DNA from: an uncultured Massilia sp.
Lineage (GTDB): Bacteria; Pseudomonadota; Gammaproteobacteria; Burkholderiales; Burkholderiaceae
Assembly (NCBI GenBank): GCA_946481275.1
Contig: CAMLMV010000014.1
Coordinates: forward strand, 73,463 to 137,462
Direction of reading: 5' to 3'
Length of the DNA: 64,000 bases
Part shown: positions 24,495 through 33,359 of the stretch, piece by piece
Layout: each line of letters begins with the position of its first letter
Numbering within the stretch: the stretch's first letter is position 1
The notes under the pieces: generated by a model
What the model saw: only the letters and a program-made list of their open reading frames with translations
Databases searched by the model: none
Told to the model about the DNA's origin: nothing
Position numbers and translations under genes: made by a program

Positions 24495-26333
24495 TTGGAC
24501 CAGCTATTACCGTATTACGAGCAGGAGCTCGGTTTCCTGCGCCGCCATTCGCGCGAATTCTCCGAGCGCTACCCCAGGATCGCCGGCAAGCTGCTCATCG
24601 GCGGCGAAGTGTGCGAAGACCCGCACATCGAACGCATGATCGAATCGTTCGCGCTGCTGAATTCCCGCATCGCCAAGCGCCTCGACGACGACTACCCCGA
24701 ATTCACCGAAGCGCTGCTCGACGTCCTGTATCCGCACTACCTGCGCCCGTTCCCATCCTGCTCGATCGCGCGCATGGACTTCGCCGCCGCCGCGCAGCCC
24801 GGCGCCGCCGGCACGATCCCGCGCGGCACGCAGCTCGCGACGCGCCCCGTGCGCGGCGCGCCGTGCACGTTCCGCACCGCGTACCCCGTGACGGTGGCGC
24901 CGCTGGACCTGGCGCGCGCCCGCTTCGACGCCATCCTCGACGCGCCCGACGCCGTGCGCCCGCCGCCGCAGGCGACGTCGAAGCTGTCGATCACGCTGGC
25001 CGCAACGGGCGCCAGCTCCATCGCGGGCCTGAAACTGGCGAGCCTGCGCGTGTTCATCGACGGCGAGCCGTCGTTCTGCGCCGCGCTGCGCGACGCGCTG
25101 TTCATGCGCGGCGTGTGCGCCTATGCGGAAGCGGACGGCAACGGCCGCTGGATCCCGCTGTCGAAGATCCCGCTGCAACCGGCCGGCTTCGGCGAGGACG
25201 AAGCGCTGATCGACTTCCCGGCCCGTTCGCACACGGCCTACCGCCTGCTCACGGAATACTTCTGCTTCCCGGATAAGTTCAACTTCTTCGACATCGACCT
25301 GAAGGCATTGACCGCCGCGCTGCCGGCGGGCACACGCACCATCACGCTGCACCTGGCCCTGTCCGGCCTGCGCGCCGACTCGAACGCCGCGCGCATGCTG
25401 GGCACCTTGTCCGCCACGAACCTGCTGCTGGGCTGCACACCGGTGGTGAACCTGTTCCGCCAGCGCGGCGAACCGATCCGCCTGACCCACACGACGGCCA
25501 GTTATCCGGTGCTGGCGGACGCGCGCCGCGCCTTCGCGTTCGAGGTGCAGTCGATCGACAGCGTGCGCCTCGTGCGCCAGACGCCGCAGGGCGAATCGAT
25601 CGTGGAATTCCGGCCGTTCTATTCGCTGCGCCACGGCCAGATGCCGGACAAGAGCGGCCATTACTGGATCATGCGGCGCGACCCGCTGCTGGCCGAGCGA
25701 AGCCCGGGCTACGAGACGCAGATCTCCCTCGTCGACATCGATTTCGACCCGGCCGAGGTGGAGACGGACACCCTGAGCATCGAGCTCACATGCACCAACC
25801 GCGACCTGCCGGCGCTGCTGTCGTACGGCGTGCGCGGCGGCGACCTGTTCATCGAGGGCGGATCGACGGTGCAGTCGATCAGCTTCCTGCGCAAGCCCAC
25901 GACGTCGTACCGCTTCGAACGCGGGCACGGCGCGCACTGGCGCCTGATCTCGCACCTGTCGCTGAACCACCTGTCGCTGTCGGGCGGCGGCATCGCCGCG
26001 TTCCGCGAGATGCTGACCCTGTACGACCTGCCGCGCTCGCCCTCGACGCAGCGCCAGATCGGCGGCATCCTCGCGGTCGACCACCGGCCCGCGACGGCGT
26101 GGCTGCCGGGGAACCCGTTCGCCTGCATGGTGCGCGGCATCGAGGTGCGCCTGACGATCGACGAGGAAGCCTTCGTCGGCAGCGGCGTCGACGCGTTCGC
26201 CCACATCGTCGAACGCTTCCTCGGCCTGTACGTGCACGCCAACAGCTTCACGCAACTGGTGATCGTTTCCAACAAGACCGGAGGAGAGCTGCTGCGATGC
26301 ACGCCCCGAAGCGGCGATTTGAGCCTGCTGTAA
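24495..26333 (+). CDS. tssF: T6SS baseplate protein TssF
   Basis: A 612-residue TssF. It begins DQLLPYYEQELGFLRRHS after a TTG start, matching the usual M-D-x-LLPYYExEL start of the family, and continues with RIAGKLLIGG and HIERMIESFALLNSRI. The TTG start directly follows the tssE stop and suggests reduced initiation or coupling. The 3' end overlaps tssG by 37 bp. Confidence 0.95.
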   Translation: MDQLLPYYEQELGFLRRHSREFSERYPRIAGKLLIGGEVCEDPHIERMIESFALLNSRIAKRLDDDYPEFTEALLDVLYPHYLRPFPSCSIARMDFAAAAQPGAAGTIPRGTQLATRPVRGAPCTFRTAYPVTVAPLDLARARFDAILDAPDAVRPPPQATSKLSITLAATGASSIAGLKLASLRVFIDGEPSFCAALRDALFMRGVCAYAEADGNGRWIPLSKIPLQPAGFGEDEALIDFPARSHTAYRLLTEYFCFPDKFNFFDIDLKALTAALPAGTRTITLHLALSGLRADSNAARMLGTLSATNLLLGCTPVVNLFRQRGEPIRLTHTTASYPVLADARRAFAFEVQSIDSVRLVRQTPQGESIVEFRPFYSLRHGQMPDKSGHYWIMRRDPLLAERSPGYETQISLVDIDFDPAEVETDTLSIELTCTNRDLPALLSYGVRGGDLFIEGGSTVQSISFLRKPTTSYRFERGHGAHWRLISHLSLNHLSLSGGGIAAFREMLTLYDLPRSPSTQRQIGGILAVDHRPATAWLPGNPFACMVRGIEVRLTIDEEAFVGSGVDAFAHIVERFLGLYVHANSFTQLVIVSNKTGGELLRCTPRSGDLSLL

Positions 26334-27379
26334 TCGAGCGGCTGTTCGCGCAGCCGTACCGCTTCCAGTATTTCCAGGCCGTGCGCATGATCGAGCTGTG
26401 GCTGCGCCGGCGCGGCATGGCGGAAGAGGGTGCACTGGCGAACTTCCTGCGCTTTACCAATTCCACCTCGCTCGCCTTCCCGGCCAGCGAGATCGAGGCG
26501 CTGCAGCCGGAACCGCGCGCGGTCGCGCCGACGAGCGCCGCGCTGGCGGCAGCACTGCAGTCGCAGGAGCTGAGGTACGTGCGCCTGACGCCCACGTTCA
26601 TGGGCCTGCTGGGTTCAAGCGGCGCGCTGCCCGCCCATTACACGGAACGGGTGGCCGCGCAGCAGATCGCGGAGCGGGACGACGGCCCGCGCGCCTTCCT
26701 CGACACGTTCTCGACCCGCACCCTGGCCCTGTTCTACGAGGCGTGGCGCAAGTACCGGCTGGAGCTGAAGTACGGCGGCCGCAAGGACGGTTTCCTGCCG
26801 CTGCTGCTGTCGCTTGCGGGCATGGGCCACACGGCGCTGCGGCGGCGCCTGTCCGACCATGGCGACGGCGTGCTGGACGAAACCGTCGCCTACTTCGCCA
26901 CCGCCATGCGCCAGCGGCCGGCGTCCAGCGTGCAGATCGCGCGCGTGCTGGCCGAATATTTTGGACAAGACGTGCGTGCCGAGCAGTTCATCGGGCGCTG
27001 GTACGACGTGCCGGCCACGCAGCAGACGGCGCTCGGCCTCGGCAACGCCACCCTGGGCGGCGGCGCCATGGCCGGCACGCGCGTGTGGCAGCGCGACCTG
27101 CGCCTGCGCCTCGTCATCGGCCCGCTGGACCTGAAGTCCTACGAATCCTTCCTGCCGGGCGGCCGCGCGGCGCGCGCGCTGGGCAACATGGTGACCATGT
27201 TCACGGGGCTGTCGCTCGAATACGAAGTGCAGCTCGTGCTGCGCGCGGACGAGGTGCGGGGCAGCACGCTGTCCGGTACGCGCACTGCGGGTGGGCGCCT
27301 GGGCTGGGACGGCTTCCTCGTCGACGGCCCGCAAACACTTGACCGCGCCGACGTGCGCTACGAGATTCACGCTAACTAA
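26297..27379 (+). CDS. tssG: T6SS baseplate protein TssG
   Basis: A 360-residue TssG that forms the baseplate wedge with TssF. It has FQYFQAVRMIELW near the N-terminus, RLTPTFMGLLGSSGALPAHYTE (in part) in the middle, and LRLRLVIGPLDLKSYESFLP near the C-terminus. The ATG at 26297 lies 8 bp after GGAGGAG, inside the end of tssF. The longer open frame back to 25790 is out of register with known family starts. Confidence 0.95.
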   Translation: MHAPKRRFEPAVIERLFAQPYRFQYFQAVRMIELWLRRRGMAEEGALANFLRFTNSTSLAFPASEIEALQPEPRAVAPTSAALAAALQSQELRYVRLTPTFMGLLGSSGALPAHYTERVAAQQIAERDDGPRAFLDTFSTRTLALFYEAWRKYRLELKYGGRKDGFLPLLLSLAGMGHTALRRRLSDHGDGVLDETVAYFATAMRQRPASSVQIARVLAEYFGQDVRAEQFIGRWYDVPATQQTALGLGNATLGGGAMAGTRVWQRDLRLRLVIGPLDLKSYESFLPGGRAARALGNMVTMFTGLSLEYEVQLVLRADEVRGSTLSGTRTAGGRLGWDGFLVDGPQTLDRADVRYEIHAN

Positions 27380-27406
27380 GTCACGCCAACTGAAAGAGGA
27401 CACTCG

Positions 27407-30016
27407 ATGAGCATCAACCTGAAAACCCTGATCGGCAAACTGGACGACACCTGCCGCGCGGCCGCCACGCGGGCGGCGGGCCTGTGCGTGTCGCTGGGAC
27501 AGTACGAGGTCGACATCGAGCACCTGTTCCTCGCGCTGCTGGAACAGCCGGCCTGCGACGTGGCCGTGATCGCGCGCCGCTGCGGCGTGTCGATCGAACG
27601 GCTGGAAGCGGACCTGCACGCCGAAGTGGCCGGCTTCAAGAGCGGCAACTCGCGCACGCCCGTGTTCTCGGAGCGCCTGCCGAAACTGTTCGAACACGCA
27701 TGGCTCATCGCGTCGCTCGACCTGCGCGCGGGGCAGCAGGCCGGCATCCGCAGCGGCCACCTGCTGCAGGCGCTGCTCAGTTCTCCCGAACTGTCGCAAC
27801 TGGCGCACCGCGTGTCGCCGCAGTTCGCGGCATTCGACCTGGACCGCATCAAGCATCATTTCGACGACGTGACCGCGGGTTCCGACGAGGCCCCGACCGT
27901 CTTCGCCGCGCCAGTGCAGGACGGGGGTGCGGACCCGGTGGGCGAACTGCAGCGCCAGGGGCCGTCGAAGACGCCCGCGCTGGACCAGTTCACGACGAAC
28001 CTCACGCAGCGCGCGCGCGACGGCAAGGTCGACCCGGTGATCGGGCGCGACGCGGAAATCCGCCAGCTCGTCGACATCCTCATGCGCCGCCGCCAGAACA
28101 ACCCGATCCTGACCGGCGAGGCGGGCGTCGGCAAGACGGCCGTCGTGGAAGGGCTCGCGCTGCGCGTCGCGACGGGCGACGTGCCCGACGTGTTGCGCGG
28201 CGTGGAAATCCACGTGCTGGACCTGGGCCTGCTGCAGGCCGGCGCCAGCGTGAAGGGCGAGTTCGAGAACCGCCTCAAGAACACCATCGACGAGGTGAAA
28301 AAGAGCCCGCATCCCATCATCCTGTTCATCGACGAGGCGCACACGATGATCGGCGCGGGCGGCCAGGCGGGCCAGAACGATGCGGCGAATTTGCTGAAGC
28401 CCGCGCTGGCACGGGGCGAGCTGCGCACGATCGCGGCCACCACGTGGAGCGAATACAAGAAATATTTCGAGAAGGACCCCGCGCTGGCGCGGCGCTTCCA
28501 GGTCGTGAAGGTCGAGGAACCGGGCGAGGAACTGGCGTGCGCGATGCTGCGCGGGATGGCGCCGCTGATGGAGAAGCATTTCAACGTCCGCATCCACGAC
28601 GAGGCCATCACGGAAGCCGTGCGCCTGTCGCACCGCTACATCAGCGGCCGCCAGCTGCCGGACAAGGCCATCGGCGTGCTGGACACCGCGTGCGCGAAAG
28701 TGGCCCTGGGCCGCGACGCGGCGCCGGCCCGCATCGAAGACCTCACGCGCCGGCTGGAGCGCCTCGATGCCGAACGCGCGGCGCTGGAGCGCGAGCAGGC
28801 AGCGGGCGAGGGCGCGCACGACGCGCGGCTGGGCGAACTGTCGGCGGCGCGCGGTGCCGCCGAGGATGAACTGGCCACGTTGCGCGCGCGCTGGGAACGC
28901 GAGCGCGATCTCGTGGGCCGCATCCGCGAGGCTGCCGATGCGCGCGGCCTGCGCGACGAACTGAAGGCCGTGCAGGGCGAGACGCCGCTCGTGCCGCTGC
29001 AGGTCGATGGCCACGTGGTGGCCGGCATCGTCGCCGGCTGGACCGGCATCCCGCTCGGCAAGATGGTCAAGGACGAGATCCGCACGGTGCTGAATCTGCA
29101 TGAGCTGCTGGAGCAGCGCGTGCTGGGCCAGTCGCATGCGATCGACGCCGTCGCGCAGCGCGTGCGCACGGCGCGCGCGAACCTCGACGATCCGAACAAG
29201 CCGCAGGGCGTATTCCTGTTCGTGGGCCCGTCCGGCGTCGGCAAGACGGAGACGGCGCTGGCGCTGGCCGACGTGCTGTACGGCGGCGAACGCAAACTCG
29301 TCACCATCAACATGAGCGAATACCAGGAAGCGCACAGCGTCTCCGGCCTGAAAGGCTCGCCGCCGGGCTACGTGGGCTATGGCGAGGGCGGCGTGCTGAC
29401 GGAAGCCGTGCGCCGCAACCCGTACAGCGTCGTGCTGCTGGACGAAGTCGAGAAGGCCCACCCGGACGTGCTCGAGCTGTTCTTCCAGGTGTTCGACAAG
29501 GGCGTGCTGGACGATGCCGAAGGCCGCGAAGTCGACTTCCGCAACACGATCATCATCCTGACGTCGAATGTCGCGTCGAGCACGCTGATGCAGGCTTGCC
29601 TGAACAAGGATCCGGAGGAGGTGCCGCCGGCCGAGGAACTGGAAGCGCTGATCCGCCCGGCGCTCGTCAAGCAGTTCAAGCCGGCGTTCCTGGGCCGCCT
29701 GAAAGTCGTGCCGTTCTATCCGATCCCGGACGACGTGCTGGTAGGGATCATCGAACTCAAGCTCGGACGCATCGCCCAGCGCGTGGCCGCGAACCACAAG
29801 GCGGCGTTCGCGTACGACGAGTCGCTCGTGGACGCCGTGCTGGCCCGCTGCACGGAAGTCGATTCCGGCGCGCGCAACGTCGACAACATCCTCAACGGTA
29901 CCTTGCTGCCGGAGATCGCCGAGGCCGTGCTGGCGCGCATGGCGGAGGGGGCGGCCATCGAGCGGATCGAGGTCGGGGCGGACGGGAACGGCGACTTCAC
30001 GTACGCAATCGTATAG
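27407..30016 (+). CDS. tssH: T6SS sheath-recycling ATPase TssH (ClpV)
   Basis: An 869-residue AAA+ unfoldase that disassembles the contracted sheath. Clp N-domain repeats fill about 1-160. Walker A motifs are GEAGVGKT (237-244) and GPSGVGKT (607-614), and Walker B is LFIDEAHT in the first ring. A coiled-coil M-domain (about 440-540) separates the rings. It ends the plus-strand T6SS operon. The next gene is an unrelated TonB receptor. Confidence 0.96.
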   Translation: MSINLKTLIGKLDDTCRAAATRAAGLCVSLGQYEVDIEHLFLALLEQPACDVAVIARRCGVSIERLEADLHAEVAGFKSGNSRTPVFSERLPKLFEHAWLIASLDLRAGQQAGIRSGHLLQALLSSPELSQLAHRVSPQFAAFDLDRIKHHFDDVTAGSDEAPTVFAAPVQDGGADPVGELQRQGPSKTPALDQFTTNLTQRARDGKVDPVIGRDAEIRQLVDILMRRRQNNPILTGEAGVGKTAVVEGLALRVATGDVPDVLRGVEIHVLDLGLLQAGASVKGEFENRLKNTIDEVKKSPHPIILFIDEAHTMIGAGGQAGQNDAANLLKPALARGELRTIAATTWSEYKKYFEKDPALARRFQVVKVEEPGEELACAMLRGMAPLMEKHFNVRIHDEAITEAVRLSHRYISGRQLPDKAIGVLDTACAKVALGRDAAPARIEDLTRRLERLDAERAALEREQAAGEGAHDARLGELSAARGAAEDELATLRARWERERDLVGRIREAADARGLRDELKAVQGETPLVPLQVDGHVVAGIVAGWTGIPLGKMVKDEIRTVLNLHELLEQRVLGQSHAIDAVAQRVRTARANLDDPNKPQGVFLFVGPSGVGKTETALALADVLYGGERKLVTINMSEYQEAHSVSGLKGSPPGYVGYGEGGVLTEAVRRNPYSVVLLDEVEKAHPDVLELFFQVFDKGVLDDAEGREVDFRNTIIILTSNVASSTLMQACLNKDPEEVPPAEELEALIRPALVKQFKPAFLGRLKVVPFYPIPDDVLVGIIELKLGRIAQRVAANHKAAFAYDESLVDAVLARCTEVDSGARNVDNILNGTLLPEIAEAVLARMAEGAAIERIEVGADGNGDFTYAIV

Positions 30017-30019
30017 ATC

Positions 30020-30212
30020 GATATCGATAACAACATGCGCGTGGGCGGCGCTGGTGCACGCCGATCCACGCCGCATGGTTTTGCGGCCGTGTTAGCGATA
30101 ACGCCCGTATCTATCGTATCTTTGCCGCATCGTCGGTAAAAATCATAACGCCGAATGGTTGCTTTTATTACTCGGCGAACTCCTATAATCCATTCGCATT
30201 GTTATCGATATC
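30020..30212 (+). promoter_or_regulatory. Promoter and three LacI-type operators for the receptor-GH35-GH43-lacI unit
   Basis: Three near-palindromes around GTTATCGATAAC are present: GATATCGATAAC (30020-30031), GTTAGCGATAAC (30091-30102) and GTTATCGATATC (30201-30212). The first and last form an exact 14-bp inverted repeat (30020-30033 with 30199-30212). A -10 TATAAT lies at 30184-30189, with a poor -35 (TTGCTT at 30159, 19-bp spacing). The last operator covers the expected start of transcription, so repression and possibly DNA looping by the LacI protein encoded at 36829-37866 are expected. Confidence 0.65.
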
Positions 30213-30300
30213 TAAAACGGTAACCGGCTGCATGGCAAGCCGTAAAACCAGCGAAACAATAAGACGACAAGTCCATTCGGATTACTTGGAGGAGAAGAAG

Positions 30301-33285
30301 ATGCACCAGAAATACTACACCGTCCCGCGCATGACCCTCGTCGCACTGGCCCTGTCCCAGGCCTTTGCCATGCAGGCGATGGCACAGGTGGCGCCGGCCG
30401 ACACCAACACCGTCGTCGTGAAGGGCCTCCGCGCCAGCGCGGAATCGTCCCTGGCGATCAAGAAGAACGCGATGGAAGTCGTCGACTCCATCACTGCGGA
30501 CGACATCGGCAAGCTGCCCGATCCTAACGTCGCCGAAACGCTCACGCGCCTGCCGGGCGTGCAGGGTTACCGCTACGGCGGCGAAGGCGCGTCGCCCGGT
30601 GGTAACGGCTCGGGCCTGACCATCCGCGGCCTGTCGAACCAGACGGCCTCGCAAGTCAACGGACGCGCCTACTTCACCGCCGGCTCGCGCGAATTCAACA
30701 TCGAAGACGCGGTGCCGGCCATGGTCGCCGGCATCGACGTCTACAAGAACCCTTCCGCCGAACACGTCGAAGGCGCCATCGGCGGCCTGATCAACCTGCG
30801 CACCCGCAATCCGAGCGATTTCAAGGCTTTTACCGCCGTGCTGAACGGCAATATGCGCTACAACGATCTCGTCCGGAAGAAAGAACCTGAAGTCAGCGGA
30901 CTGCTCGCCAACCGCTTCGATCTCGGCGGCGGTTCGCGCATCGGCGTGATGGCCGCCTTCGCCTTCCAGAAGACCACCAGCCGTAACGACGCTGCCGGCA
31001 CCAATGGCGGTATGAATTACCGGCGCATGGTCCGTGGCGACAGCGCCGAGTACGCGAACCTGGCGGCCGCGAACACGGGCAATAACGTGGCCCAGCCCAT
31101 GTCGAAGTATGTCGGCCGCAGCGACATCACTTACATGGCGCCCGTGGATCTGAAACCGGCCGCGGGCACCGGCACGCCCAACGTGGTACCGGACACGTCC
31201 AAGCTGACACCCGAGCAGGCCGCCAACATCGTCTCCACCAATACCCTCGGTCCCTGGCCCAGTGTGGAAAGCATCGCGCGCACGCGCAAAGCCCTGAACC
31301 TCGCGGCCGATTATCGCGTCAACAATACCTTGCGCTTCTACACCGAAGGCGCCTATACCTCTTACCTGTACAACCAGAATTATCTTTTTACCCGCGTTTT
31401 CAACGACTACGGGGGTAACGTCCAGAACCTGACGCTTACGCCGTTCACCATCAACGAGTACATGGTCAACCGCAACGCCAACGGCGGCAGCAACGACGTC
31501 GTGACCACCCAGCGTGCGCTCGGCGGTACCTTCCTGAACCAGCCGATCGGTACGTGGGGTGGCGATGAGCACAGCCTGTACACGACCTGGAACGTGGCCA
31601 CGGGCGTCGAGTGGAGCCCGACCCCCGCACTGTCGCTCAAGGGCGATATCAACTACATCAGGGCGGACCGCATCAAGGATAACCGCCGTGTCGAGATGGT
31701 CAACGCACCCGGGCAGTACTTTGATATCACTCGGGTCAACCAGAACTGGAACGACGGCCACTACACCGACATTCACGGCAACAATTGGTCCGATCCAGCC
31801 AAATTCGTCTTCCAGAGATACAGCGGCGACGGCTATCAGGAATTCCACGACAATGGCGCCGCCACCGCGCTCAGCGGCGTCTATACCTTCGAAGACGGCT
31901 TCTTCAGCAGGTTGAAGTTCGGCACGCGCTTTGCGCATCAGACAAACCGGTACTTTGACAAGAATCCCTACATCCAGCCCCATTGGTTGACGACGGACGG
32001 CAAGCCGCTCGCCGCCGATTACTCGAACGCGATTTCCGCCGCGTCCAAGCCGGGCGTCCTGGGACAGGCGCCGACGAACATGCTGGGCAACCAGAACGGC
32101 TATACCGGGGGCTTTGTCGTGTATAACCCGGACGCGCTGCTGGGCAACCAGGTTGCCGCACAATTCCCGCTGGCGAATATCATCCCCGAGGGCAGCTACC
32201 CCGAATATGAGCTGGGCCGCCGTTATCTCAACGAGAATACGCTGGCCGGTTACGTCTCCACCGACTTCGCGGCGTTCGACGATCGCCTCAAGGGTAACGT
32301 CGGCGTACGCGTCGTCCGCACCAAGTCCCAGGCGACCGCACGCGTCCTCTCCGACCCGGCCCAGGCGACGTCCCCGCTGATCGACAATACGAAGACGACG
32401 ACCTACACGAATGTCCTGCCGGCGTTGAACTTCACCTACGACATCGCGAAGGACTTCCTGGCCCGCTTCGGCTACGGCCGTGGCTTGACCCGTCCCAATC
32501 TGGACCTGCTGAATCCGAACTACTCGTACAACTTCGGAAACGGCACCGTCAACGTGGGCAATCCGGACCTGAGCCCGCAGAAAGCCGACAGTGTCGACCT
32601 CTCGCTCGAGCGCTATTTCAGCCCGACGAACTATGTGGCGCTCGGCCTGTTCAACAAGGACATCAGCGGCTTCTTCAGCCAGCTCTCGAGCTGCGGGATG
32701 CCGCAGAATTCGGTGTCTTACTCGGGTCCCAGCAACGGCTGCTCGAATGGCCAGTGGATGGTCCAGAAGAACGTCAATGCCGCGAACGGCTATGCGCGCG
32801 GCGTGGAATTGTCCGGGCAGTGGTTCTTCAACGACAAAGATAGCTGGCTGAAGAACTTCGGTGTGGCAGGCTCCTATACGTATGTCGATACGTCCGCTCC
32901 GCTGAATATCGGCACGAACTCGGCGCCCATCTTCATCGACGCGCAGCAGAACTTCGTATCCAAGAACAGCTACAGCCTCACCGGCATGTACGAGGACAGC
33001 AAGCTGTCGGCCCGCCTCGTGTACACGTGGCGTTCGTCCCAGAACCGGGGTTACAACGGACTCATTCCGTTGTTCAGCACCTACATCGGTTCCTACGGTC
33101 TGCTCGACGGATCGATCAACTACGCGATCGACGAGCACCTGACGCTGTCCTTCAATGCGTCGAATATCACGAACACGGCGCCCAACCGCTACGCCGGCGA
33201 AGTGCACACCTTGGAAACGGGCCGCGAGTACTCGCACATGGACAACGGCCGCTCGTTCAGCCTCGGCCTGCGCTACAAGTTCTGA
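30301..33285 (+). CDS. TonB-dependent outer-membrane receptor (second sugar cassette)
   Basis: A 994-residue receptor. The ATG at 30301 follows GGAGGAGAAGAAG and gives a signal peptide ending AMAQ (about 29). A TonB-box-like NTVVVKGLR follows (36-44). The plug has VDSITADDIGKLPDPNVAETL, related to the receptor at 322-3366 but divergent elsewhere. The chain ends GLRYKF with the terminal Phe of outer-membrane barrels. It is cotranscribed with GH35, GH43 and lacI after a terminator, so it probably imports a galactose- or arabinose-bearing oligosaccharide. Confidence 0.93.
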   Translation: MHQKYYTVPRMTLVALALSQAFAMQAMAQVAPADTNTVVVKGLRASAESSLAIKKNAMEVVDSITADDIGKLPDPNVAETLTRLPGVQGYRYGGEGASPGGNGSGLTIRGLSNQTASQVNGRAYFTAGSREFNIEDAVPAMVAGIDVYKNPSAEHVEGAIGGLINLRTRNPSDFKAFTAVLNGNMRYNDLVRKKEPEVSGLLANRFDLGGGSRIGVMAAFAFQKTTSRNDAAGTNGGMNYRRMVRGDSAEYANLAAANTGNNVAQPMSKYVGRSDITYMAPVDLKPAAGTGTPNVVPDTSKLTPEQAANIVSTNTLGPWPSVESIARTRKALNLAADYRVNNTLRFYTEGAYTSYLYNQNYLFTRVFNDYGGNVQNLTLTPFTINEYMVNRNANGGSNDVVTTQRALGGTFLNQPIGTWGGDEHSLYTTWNVATGVEWSPTPALSLKGDINYIRADRIKDNRRVEMVNAPGQYFDITRVNQNWNDGHYTDIHGNNWSDPAKFVFQRYSGDGYQEFHDNGAATALSGVYTFEDGFFSRLKFGTRFAHQTNRYFDKNPYIQPHWLTTDGKPLAADYSNAISAASKPGVLGQAPTNMLGNQNGYTGGFVVYNPDALLGNQVAAQFPLANIIPEGSYPEYELGRRYLNENTLAGYVSTDFAAFDDRLKGNVGVRVVRTKSQATARVLSDPAQATSPLIDNTKTTTYTNVLPALNFTYDIAKDFLARFGYGRGLTRPNLDLLNPNYSYNFGNGTVNVGNPDLSPQKADSVDLSLERYFSPTNYVALGLFNKDISGFFSQLSSCGMPQNSVSYSGPSNGCSNGQWMVQKNVNAANGYARGVELSGQWFFNDKDSWLKNFGVAGSYTYVDTSAPLNIGTNSAPIFIDAQQNFVSKNSYSLTGMYEDSKLSARLVYTWRSSQNRGYNGLIPLFSTYIGSYGLLDGSINYAIDEHLTLSFNASNITNTAPNRYAGEVHTLETGREYSHMDNGRSFSLGLRYKF

Positions 33286-33296
33286 TCACGGCAAGC

Positions 33297-33346
33297 ACCG
33301 GCACGGGCGACCGCACTGCGCGGCCGGCCGTGCCGGTTTTCTCTTT
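33297..33346 (+). terminator. Rho-independent terminator after the second TonB receptor
   Basis: ACCGGCACGG (33297-33306) pairs with CCGTGCCGGT (33328-33337) in a perfect 10-bp stem, followed by TTTTCTCTTT. It lies between the receptor and GH35 genes, like the terminator at 3389. Both receptors can thus be made in excess of their enzymes. Confidence 0.82.
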
Positions 33347-33359
33347 GGACACCGACCAC

